A stretch of DNA of 64,000 bases from an uncultured Christensenellaceae bacterium (GTDB lineage: Bacteria; Bacillota; Clostridia; Christensenellales; Pumilibacteraceae), in the NCBI GenBank assembly GCA_910586925.1, contig CAJUKG010000003.1, positions 62,001-126,000 on the forward strand, read 5' to 3'. Made by a program: the position numbers and the translations under genes. This document shows, piece after piece, positions 46,632 through 53,441 of this stretch. How positions within the stretch are numbered: position 1 is the first letter of the stretch; every line of letters begins with the position of its first letter. The notes beneath the pieces are model-generated. The model saw only the letters and a list, made by a program, of their open reading frames with translations, made no database searches and was not told the DNA's origin.

Positions 46632-47264
46632 ATGGCGGGGCGTTTGGATACCGTGAAATCGCTTATCGTCGCGGCGGATACGATAGCCGACGTCGGTTGC
46701 GATCACGGCAAGATCGCCGAGTTTTGCGCAAAGAGCGGGCTTGCTCGGCGCGTGATCGCGTCGGACATAAGCGACAGCTGTCTCGACAAGGCGAGAAAAC
46801 GACTGTCGGGCGTTCCGAATGTAACGTTTTTGCGGTGCGACGGCATAGATTACGAATGCGACGAAGCGGTTATAGCGGGTATGGGCGGACTGCTCGTGTG
46901 CGACATTCTCGCAAATGCCGAATGTAAGCCGAAAACGCTCGTGCTGTGTCCGCACAGAAACGGTTACGACGTGCGGAAAACGCTGTTCGCGCTCGGGTAC
47001 GGGATCGACCGCGACGAGGCGGTTTGCGACCGCGGCAAGTTTTACTCGGTCATACGCGCCGTGCGCGGCGAGAACGTTTGCGAGCTTACCGAATTGCAGT
47101 TGTTGTTCGGAAAGCATTGCGCGACGCCGAACGCGGTACTGCGCGAGTGGCTGATAAAACTTTACGGTACGTATGCGGTCGCGCGGTCGGCTAACGCAAG
47201 CAAGCTCGAAAATGTGGCGGCGGCACTCGAAATGCAGGGCGTCGACGTTGCGGAAGTCGAATAG
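46632..47264 (+). CDS. trmK: tRNA (adenine(22)-N1)-methyltransferase
   Basis: This 210-residue protein carries the SAM-binding motif VADVGCDHGKIAEF (about 18-31), the acidic ASDIS motif (about 43-47) and the AVIAGMGGLL segment characteristic of the TrmK family. TrmK methylates adenosine 22 in the D-loop of some tRNAs. It starts 1 nt after the sigA stop without a clear ribosome site, so it depends on coupling. The sigA-trmK order matches many Firmicutes. Confidence 0.9.
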   Translation: MAGRLDTVKSLIVAADTIADVGCDHGKIAEFCAKSGLARRVIASDISDSCLDKARKRLSGVPNVTFLRCDGIDYECDEAVIAGMGGLLVCDILANAECKPKTLVLCPHRNGYDVRKTLFALGYGIDRDEAVCDRGKFYSVIRAVRGENVCELTELQLLFGKHCATPNAVLREWLIKLYGTYAVARSANASKLENVAAALEMQGVDVAEVE

Positions 47265-47310
47265 CAACAATAATCAAATCATGATTTTCAATCGAATAGG
47301 AGAGTGCATC

Positions 47311-48036
47311 ATGGACGAACAACTCAAAAAGAAATTTCAGGCATTGCTCGAATATCAGAAGAAAGACATCGAGCTGCGCAAGCTCAATCTGGAAATCGAG
47401 CGCGACACGGCTCTCGCTGCCGTGAATAAATACAAGCGTCTTTTCAATGAGGCAAAAGCCGCCATTGCGGAATGTGACAGCGAGGCGAGCACCATTCTCG
47501 AACAGTACGGCACGCTTGTCAAGTATATCGAGGAGAACGAAGCGGTGCTCGAGAGTTTCGAGCAGTCGGAGAGCGAGAGCGAGGAAGATTTGGCTGCGCG
47601 CGTAAAACGGCTCGACAGTCTTAAGTCTAAGTTTGTCAACGCCGAAAAGAAAATGCAGGAAATAGAAAGCCGTGCAAAGTCCGCTTGCAAACGTCGTGCC
47701 GACGCGCTTAAGTCGGGCAAAGACGCGCAGAGCAAGCATAATGCGGCGCGCGAACAGCATATGCAGTTCGTCGGGTCGCGTTCGGGTGCGTTGAATAAGA
47801 TCAAGTCCGAACTCGCGGAACTTCGCAAGGGGCTTGACGGCGAACTGTATCGCGAGTACGAAACGCTCGATGCGGACGGTAAGTTCCCGCCCGTCGCGCC
47901 TGCGCGTATCGGCGAAAAGAACATGTACAGCTGCGGCGGGTGCGGCATAGGTTTGTCGCAGAACGAGAATGCGCAGCTGTTGAGTCGCGGATGGTGTCGT
48001 TGCGAAACGTGTCACCGTATTATAGTCAAGCTGTAG
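47311..48036 (+). CDS. Coiled-coil protein with C-terminal C4 zinc ribbon
   Basis: I chose the ATG at 47311 (241 residues) because AGGAGAG sits about 6 nt before it; an upstream in-frame ATG at 47281 has no ribosome site. Residues 5-185 form a long coiled coil. The last 35 residues hold two Cys pairs (CGGCG and CETCH), a zinc-ribbon of the DUF164 type. In Firmicutes such proteins often lie near sigA-trmK, where a NIF3-type gene might otherwise be. The molecular role is not settled. Confidence 0.85.
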   Translation: MDEQLKKKFQALLEYQKKDIELRKLNLEIERDTALAAVNKYKRLFNEAKAAIAECDSEASTILEQYGTLVKYIEENEAVLESFEQSESESEEDLAARVKRLDSLKSKFVNAEKKMQEIESRAKSACKRRADALKSGKDAQSKHNAAREQHMQFVGSRSGALNKIKSELAELRKGLDGELYREYETLDADGKFPPVAPARIGEKNMYSCGGCGIGLSQNENAQLLSRGWCRCETCHRIIVKL

Positions 48037-48046
48037 GCGGTGTGAA

Positions 48047-48910
48047 ATGAAAGCGATACGCAAAGCGATCATTCCGTGCGGCGGACTCGGTACGCGGTTT
48101 CTGCCTGTTACGAAAGCTGTTCCCAAAGAGATATTGCCCGTTATTGATACGCCCGTACTCGGGTATATCGTTGACGAGCTTACCGATAGCGGCATAGATG
48201 AGATTTACATTATACTTGCGCCCGGGAAAGAAGCCATTAAGGAATACTTTACCGACAGCGCGCGGCTCGAGAAAGCTCTGTCCAAGAAGCCCGAAATGCT
48301 CGAGCTTGTGCGCGGTATCGGCAAGAAAGCCGAAATTCGGTTCGGAGTGCAGGACAACCCGCGCGGAAGCGGTGATGCGGTCATGCGCGCCCGCGAGTTT
48401 ACGGGCGGCGATGCGTTCTGTATGTGCAACGGCGACGACTTGATAGTATCGGACGTGCCCGCCGCAAAACAGCTGATCGACGCTTATGCCAAAACCCCCG
48501 CGCTCATAGTGGGCGTGCAAAACGTTCCCGTAAGCGAAACGAGCAAGTACGGCATAATCAATCCTACGCGTACCGACGGCAAAACGGTGTGGTGCAACGG
48601 GATCGTGGAAAAGCCGAAGTCCGATCCGCCGTCGCGGCTCGCCGCGCTCGGCAGGTATATACTTACGCCCGAAATATACGAGCGCATCGAGCGCACTCCC
48701 GAAGTGAACGGCGAGGTGGGGCTTACCGATGCGATTTGCGACATGATGCGCGACGGCTTGGTTTATGCGTACGAATTCGACGGCAGACGTTATGACATGG
48801 GCGATAAATTCGGCGCGCTTACCGCGACCGTCGAGTTCGCGCTCAAACGTCCCGAGTTCGGCGATAAGTTTCGAGCGTTTTTGAAAACGGTAATCAACAA
48901 TGATAATTAA
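48047..48910 (+). CDS. galU: UTP-glucose-1-phosphate uridylyltransferase
   Basis: This 287-residue nucleotidyltransferase makes UDP-glucose from UTP and glucose 1-phosphate for cell-envelope glycans. It has the signature GGLGTRFLPVTKAVPKEILP near residues 12-31 and the family's usual length. VEKPKSDPPSRLAALGRYIL is the second conserved block. It lies 10 nt after the zinc-ribbon gene and overlaps the next start by 11 nt. Confidence 0.95.
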   Translation: MKAIRKAIIPCGGLGTRFLPVTKAVPKEILPVIDTPVLGYIVDELTDSGIDEIYIILAPGKEAIKEYFTDSARLEKALSKKPEMLELVRGIGKKAEIRFGVQDNPRGSGDAVMRAREFTGGDAFCMCNGDDLIVSDVPAAKQLIDAYAKTPALIVGVQNVPVSETSKYGIINPTRTDGKTVWCNGIVEKPKSDPPSRLAALGRYILTPEIYERIERTPEVNGEVGLTDAICDMMRDGLVYAYEFDGRRYDMGDKFGALTATVEFALKRPEFGDKFRAFLKTVINNDN

Positions 48911-49517
48911 CGCGCTTTGCACGGCGAACGTCGAGGTTGCGAAACCGCATTGCGATGAGCTGATATACTGCGGCGAGAACCCTCCGTCCGATTGCCGCAG
49001 TGTATATGCTCCGTTCGGAACGGCAAACGGCGGCGATATATACGTGCCGACGCTCGTCGGTGACGACGTCGTCGAGGAGGTGTGCGACTATATTCTCGAA
49101 CATGGGTGCAATGCGATCGTGCGTGCCGCATACGACCTCGAGGAAGCGGGGCTTGTCGAAGCGAAATATAAACTTTCGCCGATCATGCTTCTGCACAGAA
49201 TGGGCGTGCTCGACCGTTGCGTGATCGCAGGCGGGGTTTGTTTGGATAACGACGACCTCGACTTGATGGCGCAGGAAGGCGTGCCGCTTGTCGTGACGCC
49301 TACCGCGTCGGCGGGGTACGGTCACGGCTTTCCGCCCGTGTGCGCCGCACTGCGGCGGGGAGTGCGAGTGGGGATAGGCACTTTCGACGGCAAGTATAAT
49401 AAGTCGCACGACATTAAAAACGAGATCGAGTTTTTGACGCTTATCGCGAACGCCGAAATGCGTACCGAGAACGCGCTTACCGAAGAGCATGCGGAAAGAA
49501 TATTGCGCTTCGAGTAA
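48900..49517 (+). CDS. Short amidohydrolase-like protein, probably non-catalytic
   Basis: This 205-residue protein begins inside the end of galU. Its C-terminal half (LVVTPTASAGYGHGFPPV, GVRVGIGTFDGKYN) resembles the end of the amidohydrolase/chlorohydrolase superfamily (HCPxSN and GLGTD motifs in deaminases). The N-terminal HxH metal motif and much of the barrel are absent, and full-length members have more than 400 residues. It is either a degenerate family member or a small dedicated form; catalysis looks unlikely. No strong ribosome site is seen. Confidence 0.6.
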   Translation: MIINALCTANVEVAKPHCDELIYCGENPPSDCRSVYAPFGTANGGDIYVPTLVGDDVVEEVCDYILEHGCNAIVRAAYDLEEAGLVEAKYKLSPIMLLHRMGVLDRCVIAGGVCLDNDDLDLMAQEGVPLVVTPTASAGYGHGFPPVCAALRRGVRVGIGTFDGKYNKSHDIKNEIEFLTLIANAEMRTENALTEEHAERILRFE

Positions 49518-49562
49518 AATAGCGAAAAAATCAACTATTTTGTAAAAGTGTTGCTAAAACAG

Positions 49563-49591
49563 TTGACAATATTCGCTATGTTTGATATTAT
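49563..49591 (+). promoter_or_regulatory. Promoter of tRNA-Leu(GAG)
   Basis: TTGACA (49563-49568) and TATTAT (49586-49591) are 17 bp apart. Transcription should start near 49598, just before the tRNA. Confidence 0.85.
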
Positions 49592-49602
49592 GTATAAGCT
49601 AT

Positions 49603-49685
49603 GCGAGGGTGGCGGAATTGGCAGACGCGCACGTTTGAGGGGCGTGTGGGCAACCGTACGGGTTCAAGTCCCGTCCTTCGCACCA
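49603..49685 (+). tRNA. tRNA-Leu (anticodon GAG), CCA encoded
   Basis: The acceptor stem GCGAGGG (49603-49609) pairs with CCTTCGC (one G-T pair), followed by the discriminator A and an encoded CCA (49683-49685). The anticodon stem CACGT/GCGTG encloses the loop TTGAGGG with anticodon GAG. The T-arm is ACGGG-TTCAAGT-CCCGT, and the long variable arm is typical of class II leucine tRNAs. It decodes CUC and CUU. Confidence 0.95.
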
Positions 49686-49687
49686 AG

Positions 49688-49725
49688 AAGTCGTAATTTG
49701 TCGAAAGAAAATTACGACTTTTTAT
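49688..49725 (+). terminator. Terminator after tRNA-Leu
   Basis: A perfect 11-bp stem (49688-49698 with 49710-49720) is followed by a T run (49719-49723). It lies directly after the tRNA and touches the 3' end of the - strand gene at 49722, but has no T run in that direction. Confidence 0.9.
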
Positions 49726-50093
49726 TTATAAAAGTCGCTATGCGAATAATCGTTAAGCGTGACGGTAGTAGGAGTTACGGTAAATACTAAAATTTCCGTA
49801 TAGTAGTTATTATGTGCGCCTTCAAAAGTATCGACTTTAACTTTTACAATAAAAACATTGCCATTTCTATCCAAAATTTCAAGTTGCGAATCACCTATTT
49901 CATAACGTCTGTAATAGCCGTAATAATCTTCTATCGCATTTTCTATATAAGGATTAAGTAATGTAATTGACAGCTCATCATAGTTTGAAGAAGCTGCATC
50001 GGCGAAAACCGTTTTAGTCGGGGCGAAAAACACCACGCTTATAAGACCGATAATTAAAAATACCGATAATAATGTTAATTTAATATTTTTCAT
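49722..50093 (-). CDS. Small secreted DUF3888-like protein
   Basis: This 123-residue protein has an N-terminal signal peptide with a likely cleavage after VFA or VFADA (about residues 29-33). The mature part (LLNPYIENAIEDYYG, VKVDTFEGAHNNY, EILVFTV) matches my recollection of the DUF3888 family of Bacillus-type secreted proteins, whose function is unknown. It is AT-rich compared with its neighbours and convergent with the tRNA, which suggests acquisition. No strong ribosome site or promoter is seen on its strand. Confidence 0.7.
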   Translation of the reverse strand: MKNIKLTLLSVFLIIGLISVVFFAPTKTVFADAASSNYDELSITLLNPYIENAIEDYYGYYRRYEIGDSQLEILDRNGNVFIVKVKVDTFEGAHNNYYTEILVFTVTPTTVTLNDYSHSDFYK

Positions 50094-50270
50094 CCTACAA
50101 TTAGTATAGAGGAAAATGCAATAAATTATTTGGGATGCTCAAACTTTACGCACAAACACCGCTCTGTTCAGAGTAGTATCTTTTTCGGGCATCAGGCACA
50201 GGCAGATTCCTTCGTGTTATCCGCTCGGATGATTTTTATTTTCGGCTGTTTGATCGAGATGATTTATATT
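50094..50270. other. Non-coding gap between two - strand genes
   Basis: These 177 bp contain no convincing gene. A TATACT-like -10 on the - strand (50103-50108) has no matching -35, so I do not call a promoter. Confidence 0.4.
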
Positions 50271-51050
50271 TCAGCCGATATAGACTTGTGTTTGATAATT
50301 CCACTGTAAAATACCTGTCAGAACAACCAAATGTATTACGAATTTCGGAGTTTTTCGGTATTCTTTTTTTGCGGTGTAGATCAGTTTGTCCGCATTTATA
50401 TGCCTGTTATCCTCCGTGCTATCGACGCAAAGGTATTTTCCTTCGGGCAGCGTCAGTAATCCGTCGGTTTCGGTATACCGCGTGCAAACGGTGAATAGGC
50501 GGGCTTGACCGTTTTCTTCGTATATACCCGCCAAATCCTCGAAAGCAAAATCAGCCGCAATATCGGGATCCAACTGCGCGTAAAAATGCCTGTGATAATC
50601 CCACAGATTATCCATTGTCGGTTCTTGTAAATCTTCGGATAGCAATATGACCCGTTGGGGCAGGGTGCGAATATATTCGCCGACATGCTCGGATCCGCCG
50701 TCAAGTTTGCTTTCGTAAAATTTTCGCGCGTTTTCGATCTTTTGCTTTGCGTGATTCAACTCGGCAATTTTATTGTCGGCTTTGCTTTCCGCCTGTTTCA
50801 AAACGTCGATAATTTCGGTGAAATTGTCGAACTGCAAAATGTTCTTTATTTCGTCGAGCGTCAGATCCATTATGCGCAGTGCTTTAACGGTGTTCAGTTT
50901 AACGATTTCGCGCAGCGAATAATAGCGATAGCCCGTCCATTCGTCGATCTTGTACGGCTTGACAAGCCCTATGCGGTCGTAATGCCTCAAAGTTTCCGCC
51001 GTCATTCCCACTTTTTGCGCCGTTTGACTGACCGAAAAAATTTTTTCCAT
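50271..51050 (-). CDS. MerR-family regulator with effector-binding C-terminus
   Basis: I chose the ATG at 51050 (259 residues, MEKIFSVSQ), since the frame upstream is the divergent regulatory region. The N-terminus is a MerR helix-turn-helix (QTAQKVGMTAETLRHYDRIGL, then a GYRYYS wing), followed by a dimerising coiled coil (about 75-120) and a C-terminal domain like the GyrI-type drug-binding fold of BmrR/BltR (LPEGKYLCVDS, FVIHLVVLTGILQWNY). It should sense a small hydrophobic or cationic effector. Its own promoter and the divergent one overlap the dyad at 51071-51091, which implies autoregulation. The ribosome site (GAGG) is about 13 nt upstream. Confidence 0.9.
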   Translation of the reverse strand: MEKIFSVSQTAQKVGMTAETLRHYDRIGLVKPYKIDEWTGYRYYSLREIVKLNTVKALRIMDLTLDEIKNILQFDNFTEIIDVLKQAESKADNKIAELNHAKQKIENARKFYESKLDGGSEHVGEYIRTLPQRVILLSEDLQEPTMDNLWDYHRHFYAQLDPDIAADFAFEDLAGIYEENGQARLFTVCTRYTETDGLLTLPEGKYLCVDSTEDNRHINADKLIYTAKKEYRKTPKFVIHLVVLTGILQWNYQTQVYIG

Positions 51051-51067
51051 AATACCGTGTTTTCCTC

Positions 51068-51098
51068 TTGACTTTTGTGTTACACAAAGGTTTATACT
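51068..51098 (+). promoter_or_regulatory. MerR-type promoter (19-bp spacer) and operator for the lipoprotein at 51153
   Basis: TTGACT (51068-51073) and TATACT (51093-51098) are separated by 19 bp, the overlong spacing diagnostic of MerR-activated promoters. A 21-bp dyad (51071-51091, core TTTGTGT-T-ACACAAA) fills the spacer. Confidence 0.85.
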
Positions 51099-51099
51099 G

Positions 51100-51128
51100 A
51101 TTTTAACATTGACAAAACATATTGTCAA
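51100..51128 (-). promoter_or_regulatory. Promoter of the merR-like gene
   Basis: On the - strand TTGACA (51123-51128) and TAAAAT (51100-51105) are 17 bp apart. Transcription would begin near 51093, just inside the operator, so a bound regulator could block it. Confidence 0.8.
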
Positions 51129-51152
51129 GTAAATTTTCGGGAGTGAAATATT

Positions 51153-51824
51153 ATGAAAAAAATCGTATCGGTATTGTGCGCGGCGGCGGTCGCCGTTGTT
51201 ATGCTGCTCGGTTGTGCCGACGGTCAAACATTCAGCGAAAACACGTATGATTACGATTGCGAGGCGATCACGGGTGTTTTTGTGGAAGTCATAGACAGGA
51301 AAGTGGAAGTATGTTTATCTTACGACGATAAAATACGTATTTCATGTCATGAAAGCGAAAAAGAAAGTTACGATATACGCGTTACGGATAGCGGCGAATT
51401 GCGGGTCGAATATGCCGCTAATAAGCAGTGGCACGACTTTATAGGCACGAAACCGTCTGCCGAATATCGCAGAATTTCGATAGAGCTTCCGACCGACGTT
51501 TTGTCCGATTTGAGCATCAGTACCACAAACGAGAAAATCAAAGTGATCGGCTTGTCCGTGACAAGAGATATATCGCTCGCGTCGAACGGCGGCGATATAG
51601 AGATCGACGGAATAAATGCGGGGAACGCGATAAGTCTGACTGCGAAAAACGGCGATATATTCGGTTCGATCGTCGGCGGTTACGATATTTTCGACATAGA
51701 TTGTACGGTAAAAAAGGGCGAGTGCAATTTGCCGCGCGATAAAAATGGCGGTATAAAAACGCTTGCCGTCGACTGCAATAACGGCGACGTATCAATACTT
51801 TTTCGGAATAGTTACTTTGCGTAA
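51153..51824 (+). CDS. Lipoprotein with DUF4097-like beta-helix domain
   Basis: This 223-residue lipoprotein has the lipobox LLGC (Cys21). The rest is a run of short beta strands with the repeated ISTTNEKIKVIG / ISLASNGGDIEIDG / ISLTAKNGDIFGS pattern of DUF4097-type putative adhesins. It has a good ribosome site (GGGAGTG) and is driven by the 19-bp-spacer promoter, so it is the likely target of the divergent MerR regulator. Such proteins often respond to envelope stress or toxins; the actual inducer is unknown. Confidence 0.85.
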   Translation: MKKIVSVLCAAAVAVVMLLGCADGQTFSENTYDYDCEAITGVFVEVIDRKVEVCLSYDDKIRISCHESEKESYDIRVTDSGELRVEYAANKQWHDFIGTKPSAEYRRISIELPTDVLSDLSISTTNEKIKVIGLSVTRDISLASNGGDIEIDGINAGNAISLTAKNGDIFGSIVGGYDIFDIDCTVKKGECNLPRDKNGGIKTLAVDCNNGDVSILFRNSYFA

Positions 51825-51902
51825 TACGGCGCAAATGTGCGTGTTTAACGGATATTACGGAAAAAAGCAACGGAAAGTTTGCATTTTGCAACCGTAAAGC
51901 GG

Positions 51903-51931
51903 TTGTGCAGGCGCGGAAAATATAGTATAAT
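51903..51931 (+). promoter_or_regulatory. Promoter of the XRE-type regulator
   Basis: TTGTGC (51903-51908) and a perfect TATAAT (51926-51931) are 17 bp apart. A 6-bp inverted repeat (51889-51894 with 51900-51905) overlaps the -35 and could be an operator. Confidence 0.65.
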
Positions 51932-51971
51932 ATGTATGATCTCAATGTAATTGCCGTTCGCGGAGGTGCTT

Positions 51972-52829
51972 ATGACATTAGGCGAAAAAATCGCAAAAGC
52001 CCGCAAAGAGAATAACATAACGCAAGAACAGCTTGCGGATCTGCTCGGCGTATCGCGGCAGGCGGTCGGTAAGTGGGAATCGGACGTATCGTATCCCGAA
52101 ATCGACAAATTGATCCGCATGAGCAAGCTATTCGGCGTGTCGCTCGATTATCTGTTGATAAACGGTGCTACTCGAAATACGATCGAAACAACGGATCGCA
52201 CCGTCACCGTCCAAAGTCAAAATATTACTTTTACTACGCAACGCACGGTTTTCGGTCGTTCGTTCGAATACGAATACAAATCGAAAAAAACGCTGTGCGG
52301 AATTCCGCTCGTCCATATTAACATAGGTGCGGGAAGAACGGCTAAAGGAATAATCGCCATAGGTTTCAAGTCGGTCGGACTGCTGTCGATAGGCATGCTT
52401 TCCTGCGGTTTGTTTTCCATAGGGCTTTTGGCGTTGGGCTTGATCGGTTTGGGCGTGCTCGGCATCGGCGCGTTTGGATTCGGTGCGTTCGCGCTCGGAC
52501 TTTTTGCGGGCGGGTCGGTTGCCATAGGCGTAATATCGTTCGGCGCGATTTCGGTCGGCACAATGTCGTGCGGCGCGATCTCGATAGGTCAGTTCGCGAT
52601 AGGTGCTTTGGCAAGTGGTAAGTATTTCGCGTTTGGCGACGATGCGACGGCAATGGTCGCGATCGGTGCGACGAAGGCGAGCGGAACGCTGTATACGTAT
52701 TTTACGGGAATGTCGAATAATTATATCGGATACGATGCCGACGCGGTGATTTCCGCTCTCGAAAGTAACGTGCCGTCGGCACTCAAATGGTTTATGGACA
52801 TTGCTTTGTCGATAGCGGGAATTCGGTAA
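51972..52829 (+). CDS. XRE-family regulator fused to a five-residue repeat domain
   Basis: I start at 51972 because GGAGG lies 5 nt upstream; the protein has 285 residues. Residues 5-60 are a Cro/cI helix-turn-helix (ITQEQLADLLGVSRQAVGKWE). After a linker, residues of about 120-220 carry a strict five-residue periodicity with Gly at every fifth position and I/V/L before it (SIGMLSCGLFSIG). This could form a right-handed beta-helix or an intramembrane structure. The last 60 residues end with a helix. Function is probably as a membrane-associated or self-assembling regulator; the target is unknown. Confidence 0.82.
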   Translation: MTLGEKIAKARKENNITQEQLADLLGVSRQAVGKWESDVSYPEIDKLIRMSKLFGVSLDYLLINGATRNTIETTDRTVTVQSQNITFTTQRTVFGRSFEYEYKSKKTLCGIPLVHINIGAGRTAKGIIAIGFKSVGLLSIGMLSCGLFSIGLLALGLIGLGVLGIGAFGFGAFALGLFAGGSVAIGVISFGAISVGTMSCGAISIGQFAIGALASGKYFAFGDDATAMVAIGATKASGTLYTYFTGMSNNYIGYDADAVISALESNVPSALKWFMDIALSIAGIR

Positions 52830-52996
52830 ACAGTGCCGATCCGCGAACGGTCGGAGTAAGACGGGTGGCGTTATTATTGTGTGAAATTTTTCATATTCGG
52901 TTTATATATACAACATATAGCGGCGCGAAATATACGTCAATATCATATAAAGTCGAAAAATATACGTGAAAAATCATATATAACCGCATATATTGT
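52830..52996. other. AT-rich gap with tandem imperfect repeat
   Basis: No gene is seen. Two copies of an AT-rich block, 52928-52949 and 52958-52980, share AAATATACGT and ATCATATA and lie with a period of 30 bp just upstream of the promoter at 52997. They may be binding sites. Confidence 0.6.
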
Positions 52997-53025
52997 TTGA
53001 CAAATGTCTTATAAATGAGTATAAT
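52997..53025 (+). promoter_or_regulatory. Perfect sigma-A promoter of a small-protein gene
   Basis: TTGACA (52997-53002) and TATAAT (53020-53025) are 17 bp apart, both exact. Transcription should begin near 53032, 37 bp before the small ORF at 53069. Confidence 0.92.
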
Positions 53026-53068
53026 AATATGTAATGTCGGTCTTGGTTACAGACAAAGGAGTCTGCCA

Positions 53069-53170
53069 ATGCCGATATTTTCGTACAAAAAATCCGAAGC
53101 AGATAAGTTCGGGCGGTCGGTCTACGATCGGTACGGAAACGGCGGTGAGGTGATACGCATCGTTTGGTAG
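53069..53170 (+). CDS. 33-residue small protein
   Basis: This short gene encodes 33 residues (begins MPIFSYKKSE, ends VIRIVW) and is preceded by a perfect AAAGGAG ribosome site 7 nt from the ATG and by an exact promoter. It is soluble and basic, with aromatic residues near the end, and without a signal or membrane helix. No family is recognised. Confidence 0.7.
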   Translation: MPIFSYKKSEADKFGRSVYDRYGNGGEVIRIVW

Positions 53171-53179
53171 TGAGGTAAA

Positions 53180-53311
53180 ATGAAAACTCGAAATTATCCG
53201 AAGTCAATATTTGCCGTCGTCGCGGGCGTCGCGGAACGGATAAAACGTCGGAGTTTTGCCTTGTGTAATGATTGCGTATATAATTTTACCGATAAACGCA
53301 CATACAGTTAA
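53180..53311 (+). CDS. Possible second small protein, 43 residues
   Basis: An ATG 9 nt after the stop of the 33-residue gene opens a 43-residue frame (begins MKTRNYPKS, ends KRTYS). GAGGT stands only 3 nt before it, which is tight. There is no homology I recognise and the composition is ordinary, so it may be chance. Confidence 0.3.
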   Translation: MKTRNYPKSIFAVVAGVAERIKRRSFALCNDCVYNFTDKRTYS

Positions 53312-53339
53312 TAATTATAGTATATAAAGGCAATTTGAC

Positions 53340-53369
53340 TTGACAAACGCTCGAAAAAATTGGTAAAAT
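53340..53369 (+). promoter_or_regulatory. Promoter of the subtilisin-like protease operon
   Basis: TTGACA (53340-53345) and TAAAAT (53364-53369) are 18 bp apart. A second TATAAT at 53371-53376 lies too far from this -35 to be used with it. Transcription should start near 53376. Confidence 0.75.
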
Positions 53370-53441
53370 ATATAATGTACCGAATTCGACGTTGTCGCCG
53401 GTTTGCTTCACTGCAAACTACAACCTTTCGGAGTACCGATC

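Noticed and set aside
49516..49541. AAAATAG/CTATTTT inverted repeat after the amidohydrolase-like gene
   Set aside because: AT-only stem with a 12-nt loop and no T run; too weak to call as a terminator.
50103..50108. TATACT on the - strand before the DUF3888-like gene
   Set aside because: No -35 at the right distance, so not called as a promoter.
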